Positions 11,801-22,946 are shown, counted from the stretch's first letter. The stretch: 64,000 nt of DNA from Xenopus tropicalis (GCF_000004195.4 NC_030680.2:150726663-150790662); one strand, 5' to 3'. Program-made: numbers and translations. The notes: generated by a model from the sequence alone, not told the origin.

Positions 11801-14800
11801 GGTATTGGGGAGTTGTATCAGGAGTCAGAACCAGCAGTGCAGAGAAGGGAAAGGGACAGACACAGTGACAGTTACACATAACTATAAACCCAGTGAGAAT
11901 GAGGGATGAATGGATATTGGGGAGTTGTATCAGGAGTCAGAACCAGCAGTGCAGGGAAGGGAAAGGGACAGACACAGTGACAGTTACACATAACTATAAA
12001 CCCAGTGAGAATGAGGAATGAATGGATATTGGGGAGTTGTATCAGGAGTCAGAACCAGCAGTGCAGGGAAGGGAAAGGGACAGACACAGTGACAGTTACA
12101 CATAACTATAAACCCAGTGAGAATGAGGAATGAATGGGTATTGGGGAGTTGTATCAGGAGTCAGAACCAGCAGTGCAGAGAAGGGAAAGGGACAGACACA
12201 GTGACAGTTACACATAACTATAAACCCAGTGAGAATGAGGGATGAATGGATATTGGGGAGTTGTATCAGGAGTCAGAACCAGCAGTGCAGAGAAGGGAAA
12301 GGGACAGACACAGTGACAGTTACACATAACTATAAACCCAGTGAGAATGAGGGATGAATGGATATTGGGGAGTTGTATCAGGAGTCAGAACCAGCAGTGC
12401 AGAGAAGGGAAAGGGACAGACACAGTGACAGTTACACATAACTATAAACCCAGTGAGAATGAGGAATGCATTGGTTTGGCTCAGCACTTGGGAGGCCAAA
12501 CAGTATCTGCTGCTCGGGCTGTGAGTGCTACTCAGCTCTGCCTGATGGGGGAGTCAGTGAGCAGATCACACACGTATAGTGAATGCCCCGGGCAAGGAGC
12601 CATGATAGTATCAGGCAACATAGCTCTCTCTCTCTTGCTGCACACACTATGAGCCCAGAAGGTGAAGTTGCCCCAAAGCCCAATAATCTTTAGAAGGAAA
12701 CTCTGCAGAACCGAGTCTCCCCGGCAGGACCACTGGCTGCAGAGTGATTGGCACTTGGAGAAATGGTTTGGATGGCACCTCCTGGCATTGCCCTCAGCCA
12801 TTCCACACAAGCCTACAGAGACAGGGGCCGGCTCCATGGCCGCTCTGCGCACAGAAAAGCTTGTTTTGTTCATTACTGGGGCTTTTTATAAAGAGGATTA
12901 TAGGGAAATATGAATATAAGCTTCACTCGGCACCAACATTTCTAGATTTTTTGCTCGGAAAAGATTTATGAGGCACAGCGGGCACAGGAGCGAGGGGGTC
13001 ATTCGGGGATACTGTGCGCTTCATCTTGAGAAATGTTCTGTGGATGAGAAATGCTTGGGATTTCCATAGGAAGTTTTCTGGGGGCGGGGTTTGTGCTGGG
13101 GAAGCGGCTCCTCCCATGTGGGACAATTGGGGGTTTCCGGAAAGAACTGACATCAAACTCATCCCATTATAGAGAGAGGGAAACATAATCGGGAAATACA
13201 CTAAAGGGCCAAAAGTATGGGCACACCTGCCCCCTAACACCTCATTTCCGGAGCTGGGGGGTTAATATGAAGTTGCCCCTCCCATTGCTGCTATAACTGC
13301 CCCTGCCCTTCTGGGAAGGTTCCCACTAGATGGTGGAACAGTGTTGCTGGGAGTTGCTCCCATTCAGCCACAAGGGCATTAGTGAGGTTGGGCAGTGATG
13401 TTGGGGGTCAGGCTCACAGTCGGGGTTCCATCCCACAGGGGGTCAGTTGGGTTGGGGGTCAGGGCTCAGTCAGGTTCTTCCCATCTCAGCAAACCCATTC
13501 TGTACCTGGCTCTGTGCATGGGGGCATTATTGTGCTGAAACAGGGAAGGGCCCCCCCAAACAGAGTAGGGAGTACGTACTTGCCAGGAATTTCATTGTAC
13601 CCCGTTTAAGGTTCTACTGGCACCAGGTTCAGACCTGTATGTACCTGCTATAGATTTTGTGCCTCGGAGCAACAGAAACATCCCATTTACTGTTTCTGTG
13701 CTTCCCTTCTAGAGTGGTCCAGCAGGAATCGGAAAGAGCAAAGACCTGGAAGAATCCCAGTGCTGTGAATGGCTGCACGGACCGACCCATAGACATTCTG
13801 GAGATGCTCAGCAAGGCCAAGAATGAATATGAACAGGTAGACTTGGCGAGGATGTAAATACCCTGGGTGTTAAGGTGCCCACACAAGCAGGCATTGACTC
13901 CGATATTCTTTAGTCCCCAACCTGATTTCTGAGTCGGCCAGAGACCCCCAGCCCTTAGGAAGTGGATCTGCGTGGGCCCTGCATGGGATCTGACCATTGG
14001 CCAGAGGGCCAAACCTCTAAATCTGCAAGATTTAGCCCAAAATGTCATTGTCCAAATCAGGCAAAGATGATTATTAATGTATTGATAAAGCTCCTCTCAG
14101 TACTATGGCGCTGTACGGTAGAAGGGTGGGTACATCGAACTGATAAGATATACAAGGGGCTCTGCTCAGCAGACATTACAGTCTGAAAATCCATGTTTTA
14201 GGCAACCATTCCATTCATGTGTGGACAGCTCCTAACAGAGTCCTATGGAGGTTAGAGTGTGAGTTCTTAGGGTAAGCACCCGGGGAAACAATGTACACTG
14301 GTTATTTATCCTATTCACACCATGCCCATTAAAAGGCACTGAGGGGCAACACAGGGCACGGCCAGTGAAAGTGCACTCGCACGTAATAATGAGAAGCCCG
14401 AGAGAGGGGAGGGGCTTATTTAGGTACCGCGTGCCAGATGGATCAGGAAATAATCCTGTTGAGCTGCCCACACGGGGTTTGGCACCGTGTCAGTGTGTTG
14501 TGCCCACTAAGGCACTGGGAGATTTATTAGGAACTGAGTGGCGTAATCTGCAGTCTTCCAAATACAGTGTAATCCCCCCCGGGGAGGGTATAGCCGCCCA
14601 CACTGCTCTGTACCTGAGGGAATAACATTCATTTATTATGGTGTCTCATCCTGCCCCGTACTATACCCCTTATATCATCTCAAACTGCTCCGTAGGATCT
14701 GTGCCACTGTGACAGAATGCTCTGTTATACAGATAGCTAGAATCTCAGCCATAAAGCAGGGCAGGACTGCTGCTTACAATGGGGGGATCAGATAGGATCT

Positions 14801-17800
14801 GTGCCACTGTGACAGAATGCTCTGTTATACAGATAGCTAGAATCTCAGCCATAAAGCAGGGCAGGACTGCTGCTTACAATGGGGGGATCAGATAGGATCT
14901 GTGCCACTGTGACAGAATGCTCTGTTATACAGATAGCTAGAATCTCAGCCATAAAGCAGGGCAGGACTGCTGCTTACAATGGGGGGGGGGGGGGGGGGGG
15001 GGGATCAGATAGGATCTGTGCCACTGTGACAGAATGCTCTGTTATACAGATAGCTAGAATCTCAGCCATAAAGCAGGGCAGGACTGCTGCTTACAATGGG
15101 GGGGGGGGGGGGATCAGATAGGATCTGTGCCACTGTGACAGAATGCTCTGTTATACAGATAGCTAGAATCTCAGCCATAAAGCAGGGCAGGACTGCTGCT
15201 TACAATGGGGGGGATCAGATAGGATCTGTGCCACTGTGACAGAATGCTCTGTTATACAGATAGCTAGAATCTCAGCCATAAAGCAGGGCAGGACTGCTGC
15301 TTACAATGGGGGGATCAGATAGGATCTGTGCCACTGTGACAGAATGCTCTGTTATACAGATAGCTAGAATCTCAGCCATAAAGCAGGGCAGGACTGCTGC
15401 TTACAATGGGGGGATCAGATAGGATCTGTGCCACTGTGACAGAATGCTCTGTTATACAAATAGCTAGAATCTCGGCCATAAAGCAGGGCAGGACTGCTGC
15501 TTACAATGGGGGGATCAGATAGGATCTGTGCCACTGTGACAGAATGCTCTGTTATACAGATAGCTAGAATCTCAGCCATAAAGCAGGGCAGGACTGCTGC
15601 TTACAATGGGGGGATCAGATAGGATCTGTGCCACTGTGACAGAATGCTCTGTTATACAGATAGCTAGAATCTCGGCCATAAAGCAGGGCAGGACTGCTGC
15701 TTACAGGACACAGGACTCACAGAGGATGAATGAATTTGACACAGTTACAAAATGTCACTTAATCTTTGTTTTTCTCCTGTTTAGGGCCAGGGGCTGAATG
15801 ACAGTGGGAATGGATCTTATTCTGAGAAGCCAAACTATAAAAAGGCGGACAGTTTGGAGGCCCCAGAAAACTCTGCTCCTGCACAAGAAAAGGTAAATCT
15901 GTGCCTCGTTACTGTTAGTTTACTGGGGGAAATGCTGCATAAACAGACTTGCCAGTGCCTACACACCCACTTTCAAACTTTCATTGTTTACTTATCCTTT
16001 AAAAATTGACGGCAAAATGTAATAGAGGCAGCAAGCAAATGGGCTGTTCCTGCTGAATAGAGAGTGATATTCTGAGACAATTTGCAATTGGTCTTCATTT
16101 TTTATTATTTGTAGTCTTTTAGTTATTTTATTTTTTGTTCAGCAGCTATCTGGTTGCTAGGGTCCAAATTACCTTAGCAACCAGGAAGTGGTTTGAATGA
16201 AAGACTGCTATATGAATAGGGGAGGGGCTAAATAGAAATATAAGGAATAAAACATAAAAGTAACAATAAAACTGGAGCCTCACAGAGCAATAGGGTTTGG
16301 CTGCCGGGGTCAGTGACCCCCATTTAAAAGCTGCAAAGAGGCAGAATAAGAAGGCAAATAATTAAAAACTATAACAAATAATGAAGACTAATTAAAAAGT
16401 TGCTTAAAGTTGGCCATTCTATAACATACTAAAAGTTAACTTCCCCTTTAATGTTAGTGTGGAGGTCACTGCCGCCCATCAGGAACCCTATTTTTAGTCT
16501 TGCGGGGAAACGAAGGGTTAAAGGGTGCTTTTAGTTGCTGTTCCCCGCAGGGCACAACCGGCTCTGTTTAATTAGAGGGCTGCATCCTGTGGCTGAGCTC
16601 GTTATCTAATTGTCCGTGATCTCCCTAAATGCGTTGCTGTCATTAGGCGGAAGTGCGGTACGGCCGTGCCTCGTACGCGGGCACAAAGGGCATTTAGCCT
16701 GGGGCAAAACAGATAACCCCAATATCTGCCATTCCCAGGTTAAACCTCTTACAATGTTCTGTGCATCTCTGTATTGCTGAGGTGTAACACTGCCCCCTAG
16801 TGGCGCTCAGCACTAATGCCTCTGATCTCCTGTGCTTTCAGGCCGTGCCTCGTATATGGGCACAAAGGGCATTTAGCTTGGGGCAGAACTGTGCCGATAA
16901 CCCCAATATCTGCCACTCCCAGGTTACACCTCTCACAATGTTCTGTGCATCTCTGTATTGCTGAGGTGTAACACTGCCCCCTAGTGGCGCTCAGCACTAA
17001 TGCCTCTGATCTCCTGTGCTTTCAGGCCGTGCCTCGTATATGGGCACAAAGGGCATTTAGCTTGGGGCAGAACTGTGCCGATAACCCCAATATCTGCCAC
17101 TCCCAGGTTACACCTCTCACAATGTTCTGTGCATCTCTGTATTGCTGAGGTGTAACACTGCCCCCTAGTGGCGCTCAGCACTAATGCCTCTGATCTCCTG
17201 TGCTTTCAGGCCGTGCCTCGTATATGGGCACAAAGGGCATTTAGCTTGGGGCAGAACTGTGCCGATAACCCCAATATCTGCCACTCCCAGGTTACACCTC
17301 TCACAATGTTCTGTGCATCTCTGTATTGCTGAGGTGTAACACTGCCCCCTAGTGGCGCTCAGCACTAATGCCTCTGATCTCCTGTGCTTTCAGGCCGTAC
17401 ACAAACATCTCACAGTTGAAGAACTATTTGGAACCTCGGTAACGAAAGAGCAGCCGGCGGCCAATTGTTACCCCAGTTTGGAGCCAAGCGACAGGCGCCC
17501 CCAATTGTATGCCCCCGCCTCCTGCGAGCAGCCATCGCCAGTGGTGGTGAAGGCAGCTTGTGCTTCTTTCAATGCCGTTGCCAGTGACTTTAGCCACCCT
17601 GCGTGTGTGGCGCCCACAGTATTTGCCCAAGGCCCGGGCCAACGGCCGCCATCACAGGCAGTGGCAAACCTAATCAGTTTAAGCCCCAGTCTGGGTATAG
17701 CAACTGCCCCAGAAGGGCTGATAAGTGCCATTCAATCTGCCCCTGGGCAGGTCTCACCCCTCCTGAGCCAACCTGTACCAGAATGGCACCTCCTGCCCCC

Positions 17801-20800
17801 ACTGGCACCAGTCAGCTCCAGCAGTGTTGTTAACTCTTCCCATTCCGGGGCTGATCTTCTCCACAAGCTGAAGCTGATTCCGCACACAGACCAGGTCCAA
17901 ACGCAGCCCTTAAGCAAAGCCTCCATTGCCCCAAAATTCTCTTCTGCCCTGGGCCAGCTGGCTACACCCGAGAGCTTTAAAGGAGGCATAATGAAGCCTG
18001 TTCCAAGCACCGGCCTAGTTATGGCGCCTCTTCAGGTAACTCCAGGAATTACAGCTGTCTTTCTGCAACTTGTCCTTTAATTGTCTTTCCTGGGTGCCAA
18101 TGAAATGTTTGGGGTCATTAGCACCAAATTAAGGGGCTGCACCAATATTGATCCTTTGTGAGAAAATACATTCTGCCTAAACTATTGATTAACAATGTAA
18201 TTTGTTTTACTTTCATATTACTGAAATGTAACTTCACTAGCGATAGTGAGCTCTATATAAACAGCCCCCTTCCTTCACAGGGGTCAGTAAGAAATAACAA
18301 AAACCATAGATTTTATGTGATAAAAACCATGAGTAGAGAGAAGCACGAGCCCAGTTCACTGCACTCATATTGATCAAGGGGGAGTGCTGCCCCTTTATAT
18401 GCACCCCAGTCAAAAAAAAAATATACATACGCAGTTTGGTCATTTCCCTATGGGACCAAACTGTAAATTATATCCTTATAAATGGTGTCTAGTGTATAAA
18501 ACTTGAATATTATAATATAGTACCCCCTGTTGTAAAATATGAGAATATTAAAAGTCACCTCGGAGTTACATGACCTGTATAAAAGCACGAGGCCGAAGGC
18601 TTTGTTCCTTTATATGGTCATGTAACTCCTGTGACTTATAATATCCTTATATTGTACAATAGGGGGTACTTTATTCACTATATATTATAAGGAACTCCTC
18701 GGGGACTTATAATATCCCTATATGTTACAATAGGGGGTACTTTATTCACTATATATTATAAGGAACTCCTCGGGGGCTTATAATATCCCTATATGTTACA
18801 ATAGGGGGCACTTTATTCACTATATATTATAAGGAACTCCTCGGGGGCTTATAATATCCCTATATGTTACAATAGGGGGCACTTTATTCACTATATATTA
18901 TAAGGAACTCCTCGGGGACTTATAATATCCCTATATGTTACAATAGGGGGTACTTTATTCACTATATATTATAAGGAACTCCTCGGGGGCTTATAATATC
19001 CCTATATGTTACAATAGGGGGTACTTTATTCACTATATATTATAAGGAACCCCTCGGGGACTTATAATATCCCTATATGTTACAATAGGGGGCACTTTAT
19101 TCACTATATATTATAAGGAACCCCTCGGGGGCTTATAATATCCCTATATGTTACAATAGGGGGCACTTTATTCACTATATATTATAAGGAACTCCTCGGG
19201 GGCTTATAATATCCCTATATGTTACAATAGGGGGCACTTTATTCACTATATATTATAAGGAACTCCTCGGGGGCTTATAATATCCCTATATGTTACAATA
19301 GGGGGCACTTTATTCACTATATATTATAAGGAACTCCTCGGGGGCTTATAATATCCCTATATGTTACAATAGGGGGCACTTTATTCACTATATATTATAA
19401 GGAACCCCTCGGGGGCTTATAATATCCCTATATGTTACAATAGGGGGCACTTTATTCACTATATATTATAAGGAACCCCTCGGGGACTTATAATATCCCT
19501 ATATGTTACAATAGGGGGCACTTTATTCACTATATATTCCCATTTGCTCTCTTTTAAATGACTTTCAGTTAGACATTATGTCTAGGGGCCGCTATAGGAC
19601 AGTTCAGTTAATACATGGGATTTTGCTGATCATGTGACTGGGGCAGATATACAGTTGATTCCTTCTTTCGCTCTCTCTCTCCCCCCCACAGAATGTACTT
19701 GACAAGAAAGAATGTGAGGTTCTTCCCCAGCCCAAGTGCTTACCCAAGGTGGTATCGGTAAGTGCCGTGCCCATTGGCTTCCATTTTATCTCAAGTTTGG
19801 TGTCTGTCAGGGCAAATTGCTGCCAACATGGAGGCAGCCTGGCACCGTTTCCATGCCTACTACTTTCAGAGCTGATTAAAAGGGGTTTCAGGCCATAGTG
19901 CGTTTCATTAATACTTTCATGCACGCCCTGTAACATTTCCCATGAAGCACTGCTGATCAACACACCCAGAAGCTTTTCCACATAGATTCCTGTTGGTGGG
20001 CCAGTCTGAGCCCTATAGGTTTTATACTTAGATGCAAGGGTAACTACACCTGTGGCTCATATCCTTCTTCTTATCCAAAGGCAACTCCATATGTAGCTCA
20101 AATGAGCACAGTTGGTCCCTCAGTCCTCATGTCGCCCAGTGTCTTCCATCAGTCGGTCCAAGAAGAAAAGGCCAGAATGTCGCCCATTGACTCAGCGCTG
20201 TCTGATCCTTCAAAGTTTGTCCTGAGTAGATCCCAGCTCCAAGAAACACTAATCCATCTCATAAAGGTAAGCTCTCTGCCAAAGCTGCAGTTATACAGGG
20301 AACTGAGTATCACTCATGTATTATAAGGGATACTGTACCCCCTACTGTAAATGATAAGGATATTAGCAGTCACTGAGGGGTTCTGTGCCCCCCATATAAA
20401 GGCACAAGGCTGCAGGCTGAGTTATACAGGGAACTCTGAGTATCACTCATGTATTATAAGGGATAATGTACCCCCTACTGTAAATGATAAGGATATTAGC
20501 AGTCACTGAGGGGTTCTGTGCCCCCCATATAAAGGCACAAGGCTGCAGGCTGAGTTATACAGGGAACTCTGAGTATCACTCATGTATTATAAGGGATAAT
20601 GTACCCCCTCTTGTAGAGTGTAAGCTCTTTTGGGCAGGGCTCCCTTCCCCTCCTGTATCGGTTACTGATTGCTTTATATGTTACTCTGTATGTCCAATGT
20701 ATGTAACCCACTTATTGTACAGCGCTGCGGAATATGTTGGCGCTTTATAAATAAATGTTAATGTAATGTAATACTGTAAATGATAAGGATATTAGAAGTC

Positions 20801-20922
20801 ACTAAGGGGAGGACCTCCATTGTCTTTATTTTCTCTCCTAGAATGATTCCGGCTTCCTGAATTCACTTCACGACGTCTATTTACAGCTTTACGCAAAGAG
20901 CGCGGATAACGGCAAGTTATAG
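8527..20922 (+). CDS. dcp1a: dcp1a, mRNA-decapping enzyme 1A (seven 3' coding exons; 5' part outside window)
   Basis: DCP1A is the activating partner of the decapping enzyme DCP2 and works in cytoplasmic P-bodies during mRNA decay. Exons 8527-8593, 13713-13836, 15785-15892, 17394-18035, 19692-19757, 20081-20266 and 20842-20922 join in phase to 423 residues and a stop. The first visible residues (AIYSIWFYDK) are the end of the EVH1 domain. Next comes RPIDILEMLSKAKNEYE, then the conserved motif HLTVEELFGTS, a Pro/Ser/Gln-rich disordered region, and the C-terminal trimerisation helix (SQLQETLIHLIK, DSGFLNSLHDVYLQL). Human DCP1A is about 580 residues, so roughly 100-150 N-terminal residues are missing. 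Family and role come from similarity to vertebrate DCP1A; introns are rich in minisatellites. Confidence 0.95.
8748..8806. repeat. (TA)n microsatellite
   Basis: An uninterrupted TA run of about 45 bases is flanked by GTATA variants, just inside the dcp1a intron. Confidence 0.95.
8935..9535. mobile_element. T2-type MITE, long copy with an internal duplication
   Basis: It ends AAAGGTGAACCACCCCTTTA and carries the family blocks tttgcaattggtcttc, cagcagctgtttggttgcta and ggctgccggggtcagtgacc. The cag-cag-ct-ttggttgctagggtcc block is present twice (about 9063-9110 and 9190-9260), so part of the element is duplicated. Confidence 0.65.
9640..9788. mobile_element. Fragment of the 'GTATGGGCC' MITE family
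   Basis: The cccatgtatgggccagaaat and gttgtttggccctagggcc blocks resemble 1390-1600. No complete ends were found. It leads straight into the 94-bp array. Confidence 0.35.
9789..10886 (+). repeat. 94-bp minisatellite, about 11.7 copies
   Basis: The unit is gtttgctcatagcctgtaca, gagataccataaaactatgg, cacatagggattcccctgta and a tail ending cagccccctaa. Copies are nearly identical; they differ mainly at gtttgCtc/gtttgCcc and in the C-run of 4 or 5. It lies wholly in the dcp1a intron. Very low divergence points to recent expansion or homogenisation. Confidence 0.95.
11278..12468 (+). repeat. 112-bp minisatellite, about 10.6 copies (unrelated to family D)
   Basis: The unit contains agcagtgcagggaagggaaa, gacagacacagtgacagtta, cccagtgagaatgagg and ttggggagttgtatcaggag. 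Copy variants (ggaatgaatgg against gggatgaatgg, gggaagg against gagaagg) recur in blocks, suggesting duplication of several units at a time. Confidence 0.95.
12469..13712. other. dcp1a intron; unique sequence and one dispersed repeat
   Basis: The block at about 13198-13560 (ggccaaaagtatgggcacac, gttgctgggagttgctccca, cattattgtgctgaaacagg) looks like a degenerate DNA-transposon family I have seen in fish and frogs. Only one possible terminus is visible. No extra exon is needed, because the flanking exons join in phase. Confidence 0.4.
13713..13836 (+). CDS. dcp1a: dcp1a coding exon (ILEML motif)
   Basis: The acceptor is gcttcccttctag and the donor is CAG|gtagac. Its first base completes the codon from the previous exon. 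It encodes a linker followed by CTDRPIDILEMLSKAKNEYE, conserved in vertebrate DCP1A and DCP1B. Confidence 0.93.
13837..14692. other. dcp1a intron, no distinct feature
   Basis: I see unique-looking sequence without convincing repeats or exons. Confidence 0.3.
14693..15707 (+). repeat. About 100-bp minisatellite, 10 copies, with expanded poly-G tracts
   Basis: The unit is ggatctgtgccactgtgaca, gaatgctctgttatacagat, agctagaatctcagccataa, agcagggcaggactgctgct and tacaat followed by a G-run and atcagata. In most copies the run is 6-7 G; in one it is 23 (14981-15003) and in the next 15 (15098-15112). It ends about 80 bp before the next dcp1a exon. Confidence 0.95.
15785..15892 (+). CDS. dcp1a: dcp1a coding exon (Ser/Lys-rich linker)
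   Basis: It begins after ttttctcctgtttag and ends AAG|gtaaat, in phase 0 at both ends. It encodes 36 residues of low-complexity linker starting GQGLNDSGNGSYSEK. It is identified by position and phase rather than by strong similarity. Confidence 0.88.
16050..16453. mobile_element. T2-type MITE copy
   Basis: It carries gatattctgagacaatttgc, ctatctggttgctagggtcc and ggctgccggggtcagtgacc, and ends taaaagttaacttcccctttaa. The left terminus is missing. Confidence 0.6.
16661..17393 (+). repeat. 184-bp tandem repeat carrying copies of the dcp1a splice acceptor
   Basis: Four units lie immediately upstream of the largest dcp1a exon. Each 184-bp unit contains gccgtgcctcgtatatgggc, gataaccccaatatctgcca and gaggtgtaacactgccccct, and ends with ctctgatctcctgtgctttcag. 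The acceptor AG therefore occurs at 16840-16841, 17024-17025, 17208-17209 and finally 17392-17393, where the true exon follows. The three later units look almost identical; the first (16661 on) is more diverged. Confidence 0.95.
17394..18035 (+). CDS. dcp1a: dcp1a coding exon (largest; HLTVEELFGTS motif and Pro-rich region)
   Basis: It encodes 214 residues in phase 0, beginning AVHKHLTVEELFGTSVTKEQ. The conserved short motif is followed by a long Pro/Ser/Ala/Gln-rich disordered stretch. Near its end, LLHKLKLIPHTDQVQTQPL and LGQLATPESF match human DCP1A positions. The donor is CAG|gtaact. The acceptor is the last of four tandem copies. Confidence 0.95.
18440..19540 (+). repeat. 71-bp minisatellite, family B, about 12 copies, with its parent fold-back element
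   Basis: From about 18651 the unit is cttataatatccctatatgt, tacaatagggggcactttat, tcactatatattataaggaa and ctcctcggggg (71 bp). It is preceded at 18440-18650 by an element with a hairpin (cagtttggt ... accaaactg) and a large inverted pair around 18530-18658, where gtaccccctgttgta matches tacaatagggggtac. The repeat unit looks like one arm of that element. A second locus is at 49060-50045. Confidence 0.93.
19692..19757 (+). CDS. dcp1a: dcp1a coding exon (22 residues)
   Basis: The acceptor is a pyrimidine tract ending ccccccacag and the donor is TCG|gtaagt. It encodes NVLDKKECEVLPQPKCLPKV, matching the human segment before the C-terminal region. It is in phase 0 at both ends. Confidence 0.9.
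20081..20266 (+). CDS. dcp1a: dcp1a coding exon (start of trimerisation domain)
   Basis: It encodes 62 residues. SVLMSPSVFHQSV aligns with the human segment, and the exon ends with FVLSRSQLQETLIHLIK, the first part of the C-terminal trimerisation helix. The donor is AAG|gtaagc. Confidence 0.95.
20288..20820 (-). repeat. 126-bp minisatellite, family C, about 2.5 copies, interrupted by another repeat
   Basis: The unit contains gtaccccctactgtaaatga, gatattagcagtcactgagg, aggcacaaggctgcaggct and ttatacagggaactctgagt. Between about 20605 and 20757 it is split by a dispersed repeat (gtagagtgtaagctctt ... cagcgctgcggaatatgttg), after which the satellite resumes (actgtaaatgataaggatat). The main array of this family, in the other orientation, is at 37841-39338. 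Confidence 0.88.
20842..20922 (+). CDS. dcp1a: dcp1a terminal coding exon
   Basis: After tttctctcctag it encodes NDSGFLNSLHDVYLQLYAKS and six more residues to TAG. This completes the C-terminal trimerisation domain found in metazoan DCP1. Confidence 0.95.
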   Translation, partial: NDSGFLNSLHDVYLQLYAKSADNGKL

Positions 20923-22492
20923 CAATGAACCGCGGGTCCTCATTAACCCTGAAGGCCCAGGGGGATGCACTGACACTGACTGGCGCCAGCCTTACACCCA
21001 CAAAAAGTTTCGTTCCTCAGTCCAATCGGCTGCTCTGCCTGCGGGGGACACAACCTGATTGTATAGTTTCCACTGAACAGAATCAAGAGTTTCAATTGGA
21101 CATTTCGTATAAAACACTTCACTTTACTGAAACGAGGGCAGAATCCCCAATTTCCCTTCTCTAGAGCTTTACTCTGTTAATGGCAAACGAAACAAGATTC
21201 CATAATGGCGGGGCACAGGCAAAGGGTAGGGAAGGGACAGCAATGGGGGCTCTGTGTTTGTTTTTAGGGTGCTATTTATTGCAGTGGAAAGACTAAATGT
21301 GTGTCAGAGCTCCTAATTGTATTTTGGAGTAAAGCACAACAATTCCACTGTAATATTCCCAGTAGCCCAATGGCCTCTGTGCCGTATTGGCTACTGCAGA
21401 CTTATCTCTGCACTTTGTATGTTCAGATATCCCGGCCCACCAACCCCAGGCTGGTTCTTATTAGAATCTCATATTCGGCCCATATAACCTGCAGCACTGG
21501 ATCCTGTATCAGGGATCTGGTAGATCAAACCCAGGGATCCAGAAGGTCCATGGTTGCTAACTGATTGCTGTCCCACACACACTACTGGATCCCTATTCCT
21601 GTCCTTCGAAATAAAAGATCTCCCCGACAGCCTTAGTCAGCTGATAGCACTACAGCCTTTTCCCTCCTTTTAAAGGGGAAGTAAAGACATTATCACTGGG
21701 CCGTGACCATTTATTTACCCCCCAGCAGCACCAACCCAGGGTCTCAGGGAAACTCGTGCTTTTGTTCCCAGTTAACATGGCCCCTTGGATGTTCCGCCCA
21801 GAATCAGAGCCATTTGGGCCACGGAGAAAGTGTTCCAGAAACGTATTTATTGGGTAAAAACACAATTGGTTTTAATTCGTTCAGATTTCGTTTTAAGCTT
21901 TGTCTTGTGTCATTTACAATGTGCTTTGTTTTAAAGTTTCTTTTAAGATCAGGAAATGCAGAATTTTAAAACCCATTTGTTAAGTTTGATTTTTTTTTTT
22001 TTGATGGGAGAAAGTGACGGCGGCCATAGGTTCCTCCTGTTCCCTGTGGGGTCGGGCGAGTGCAGGTTGGCCCCATGTCAGGCTGTTTCCATATAAAACT
22101 GCTTAGAGTCGCCTCCCAGATCCCTGCACTGCTGTTTGTGACTCCGTAGAAAGTCAGTGGGAATCTGCAGAGAGGGGCGGCCAGGTTGGGGCAGTTACTG
22201 TGTGTGTAAAGGCCATTCGGGCAAAGATCGGCTCGTTTGGGGTGGGCAATTAGGGTGGAACCGATCATGTGACCCATCATAATAGGTAGCAATGTGGGCT
22301 GTAGGGAGAGGGCCAAATCCACAAGCCAAGGGGGTCCTTATACCCACGGGGTGTTTAAACCTGACTGATCTGCCCAATGTTGGCCATACTGTATATCAAT
22401 GGGGGCAAATCAGCAGCTTTAATCTGCCATGAGAACTAGCGGCAAATTCTACCTGCCCCTAATTTAGCTCTCTGTCCATTTTTCACATTTAA
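20923..22492 (+). other. dcp1a 3' UTR and downstream DNA
   Basis: No second gene is seen. The first AATAAA after the stop is at 21610-21615, giving a possible 3' UTR of about 0.7 kb. Mammalian DCP1A has long 3' UTRs, so a more distal site such as 23347-23352 cannot be excluded. Confidence 0.35.
21610..21615 (+). terminator. Candidate dcp1a polyadenylation signal
   Basis: This is a canonical AATAAA about 690 bases after the stop codon. There is no transcript evidence. Confidence 0.3.
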
Positions 22493-22946
22493 GGGAGTTG
22501 GTTGCCTTTAGTTAACTTTTAGTATGTTATAGAATGGCCAGTTCTAAGCAACTTTTCAATTGGTCTTCATTTTTTACTTTTTAGTATTTGCCTTCTTCTT
22601 TTAACTCTGCAGCTTTCAAATGGGGGTCACTGACCTCGGCAGCCAGAACCTATTGCTCTGTGAGGCTTCAGTTTTATTGTTAACATTTTATAACCTATTT
22701 TTCTATTCAGTCCCTCTCTCCTATTTATATTCCAGTCTCCCATTTAAACTGCTCCCTGGTTACTAAGGTCATTTGAACCCTAGCAACCAGATAGCTGCTG
22801 AAACACCAAACTGCAGGGCTGCTGAACAAAAAGTGAAATAACTAAAAAAAAAACTACAAATAATAAAAAATGAAGACCAATTGCAAATTGTCTCAGAATA
22901 TCACTCTCTACATCATACTAAACATTAACTCAAAGGTGAACAAACC
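22493..22946. mobile_element. T2-type MITE copy with degenerate ends
   Basis: The termini are TTAAGGGAGTTGGTTGCC and CAAAGGTGAACAAACCCC. The interior has the shared blocks gttatagaatggccagttct, gggggtcactgacctcggca and agcaaccagatagctgctga. Confidence 0.6.

Noticed and set aside
9789..12468. CRISPR-like arrays
   Set aside because: The units are contiguous tandem copies without unique spacers, in a vertebrate genome.
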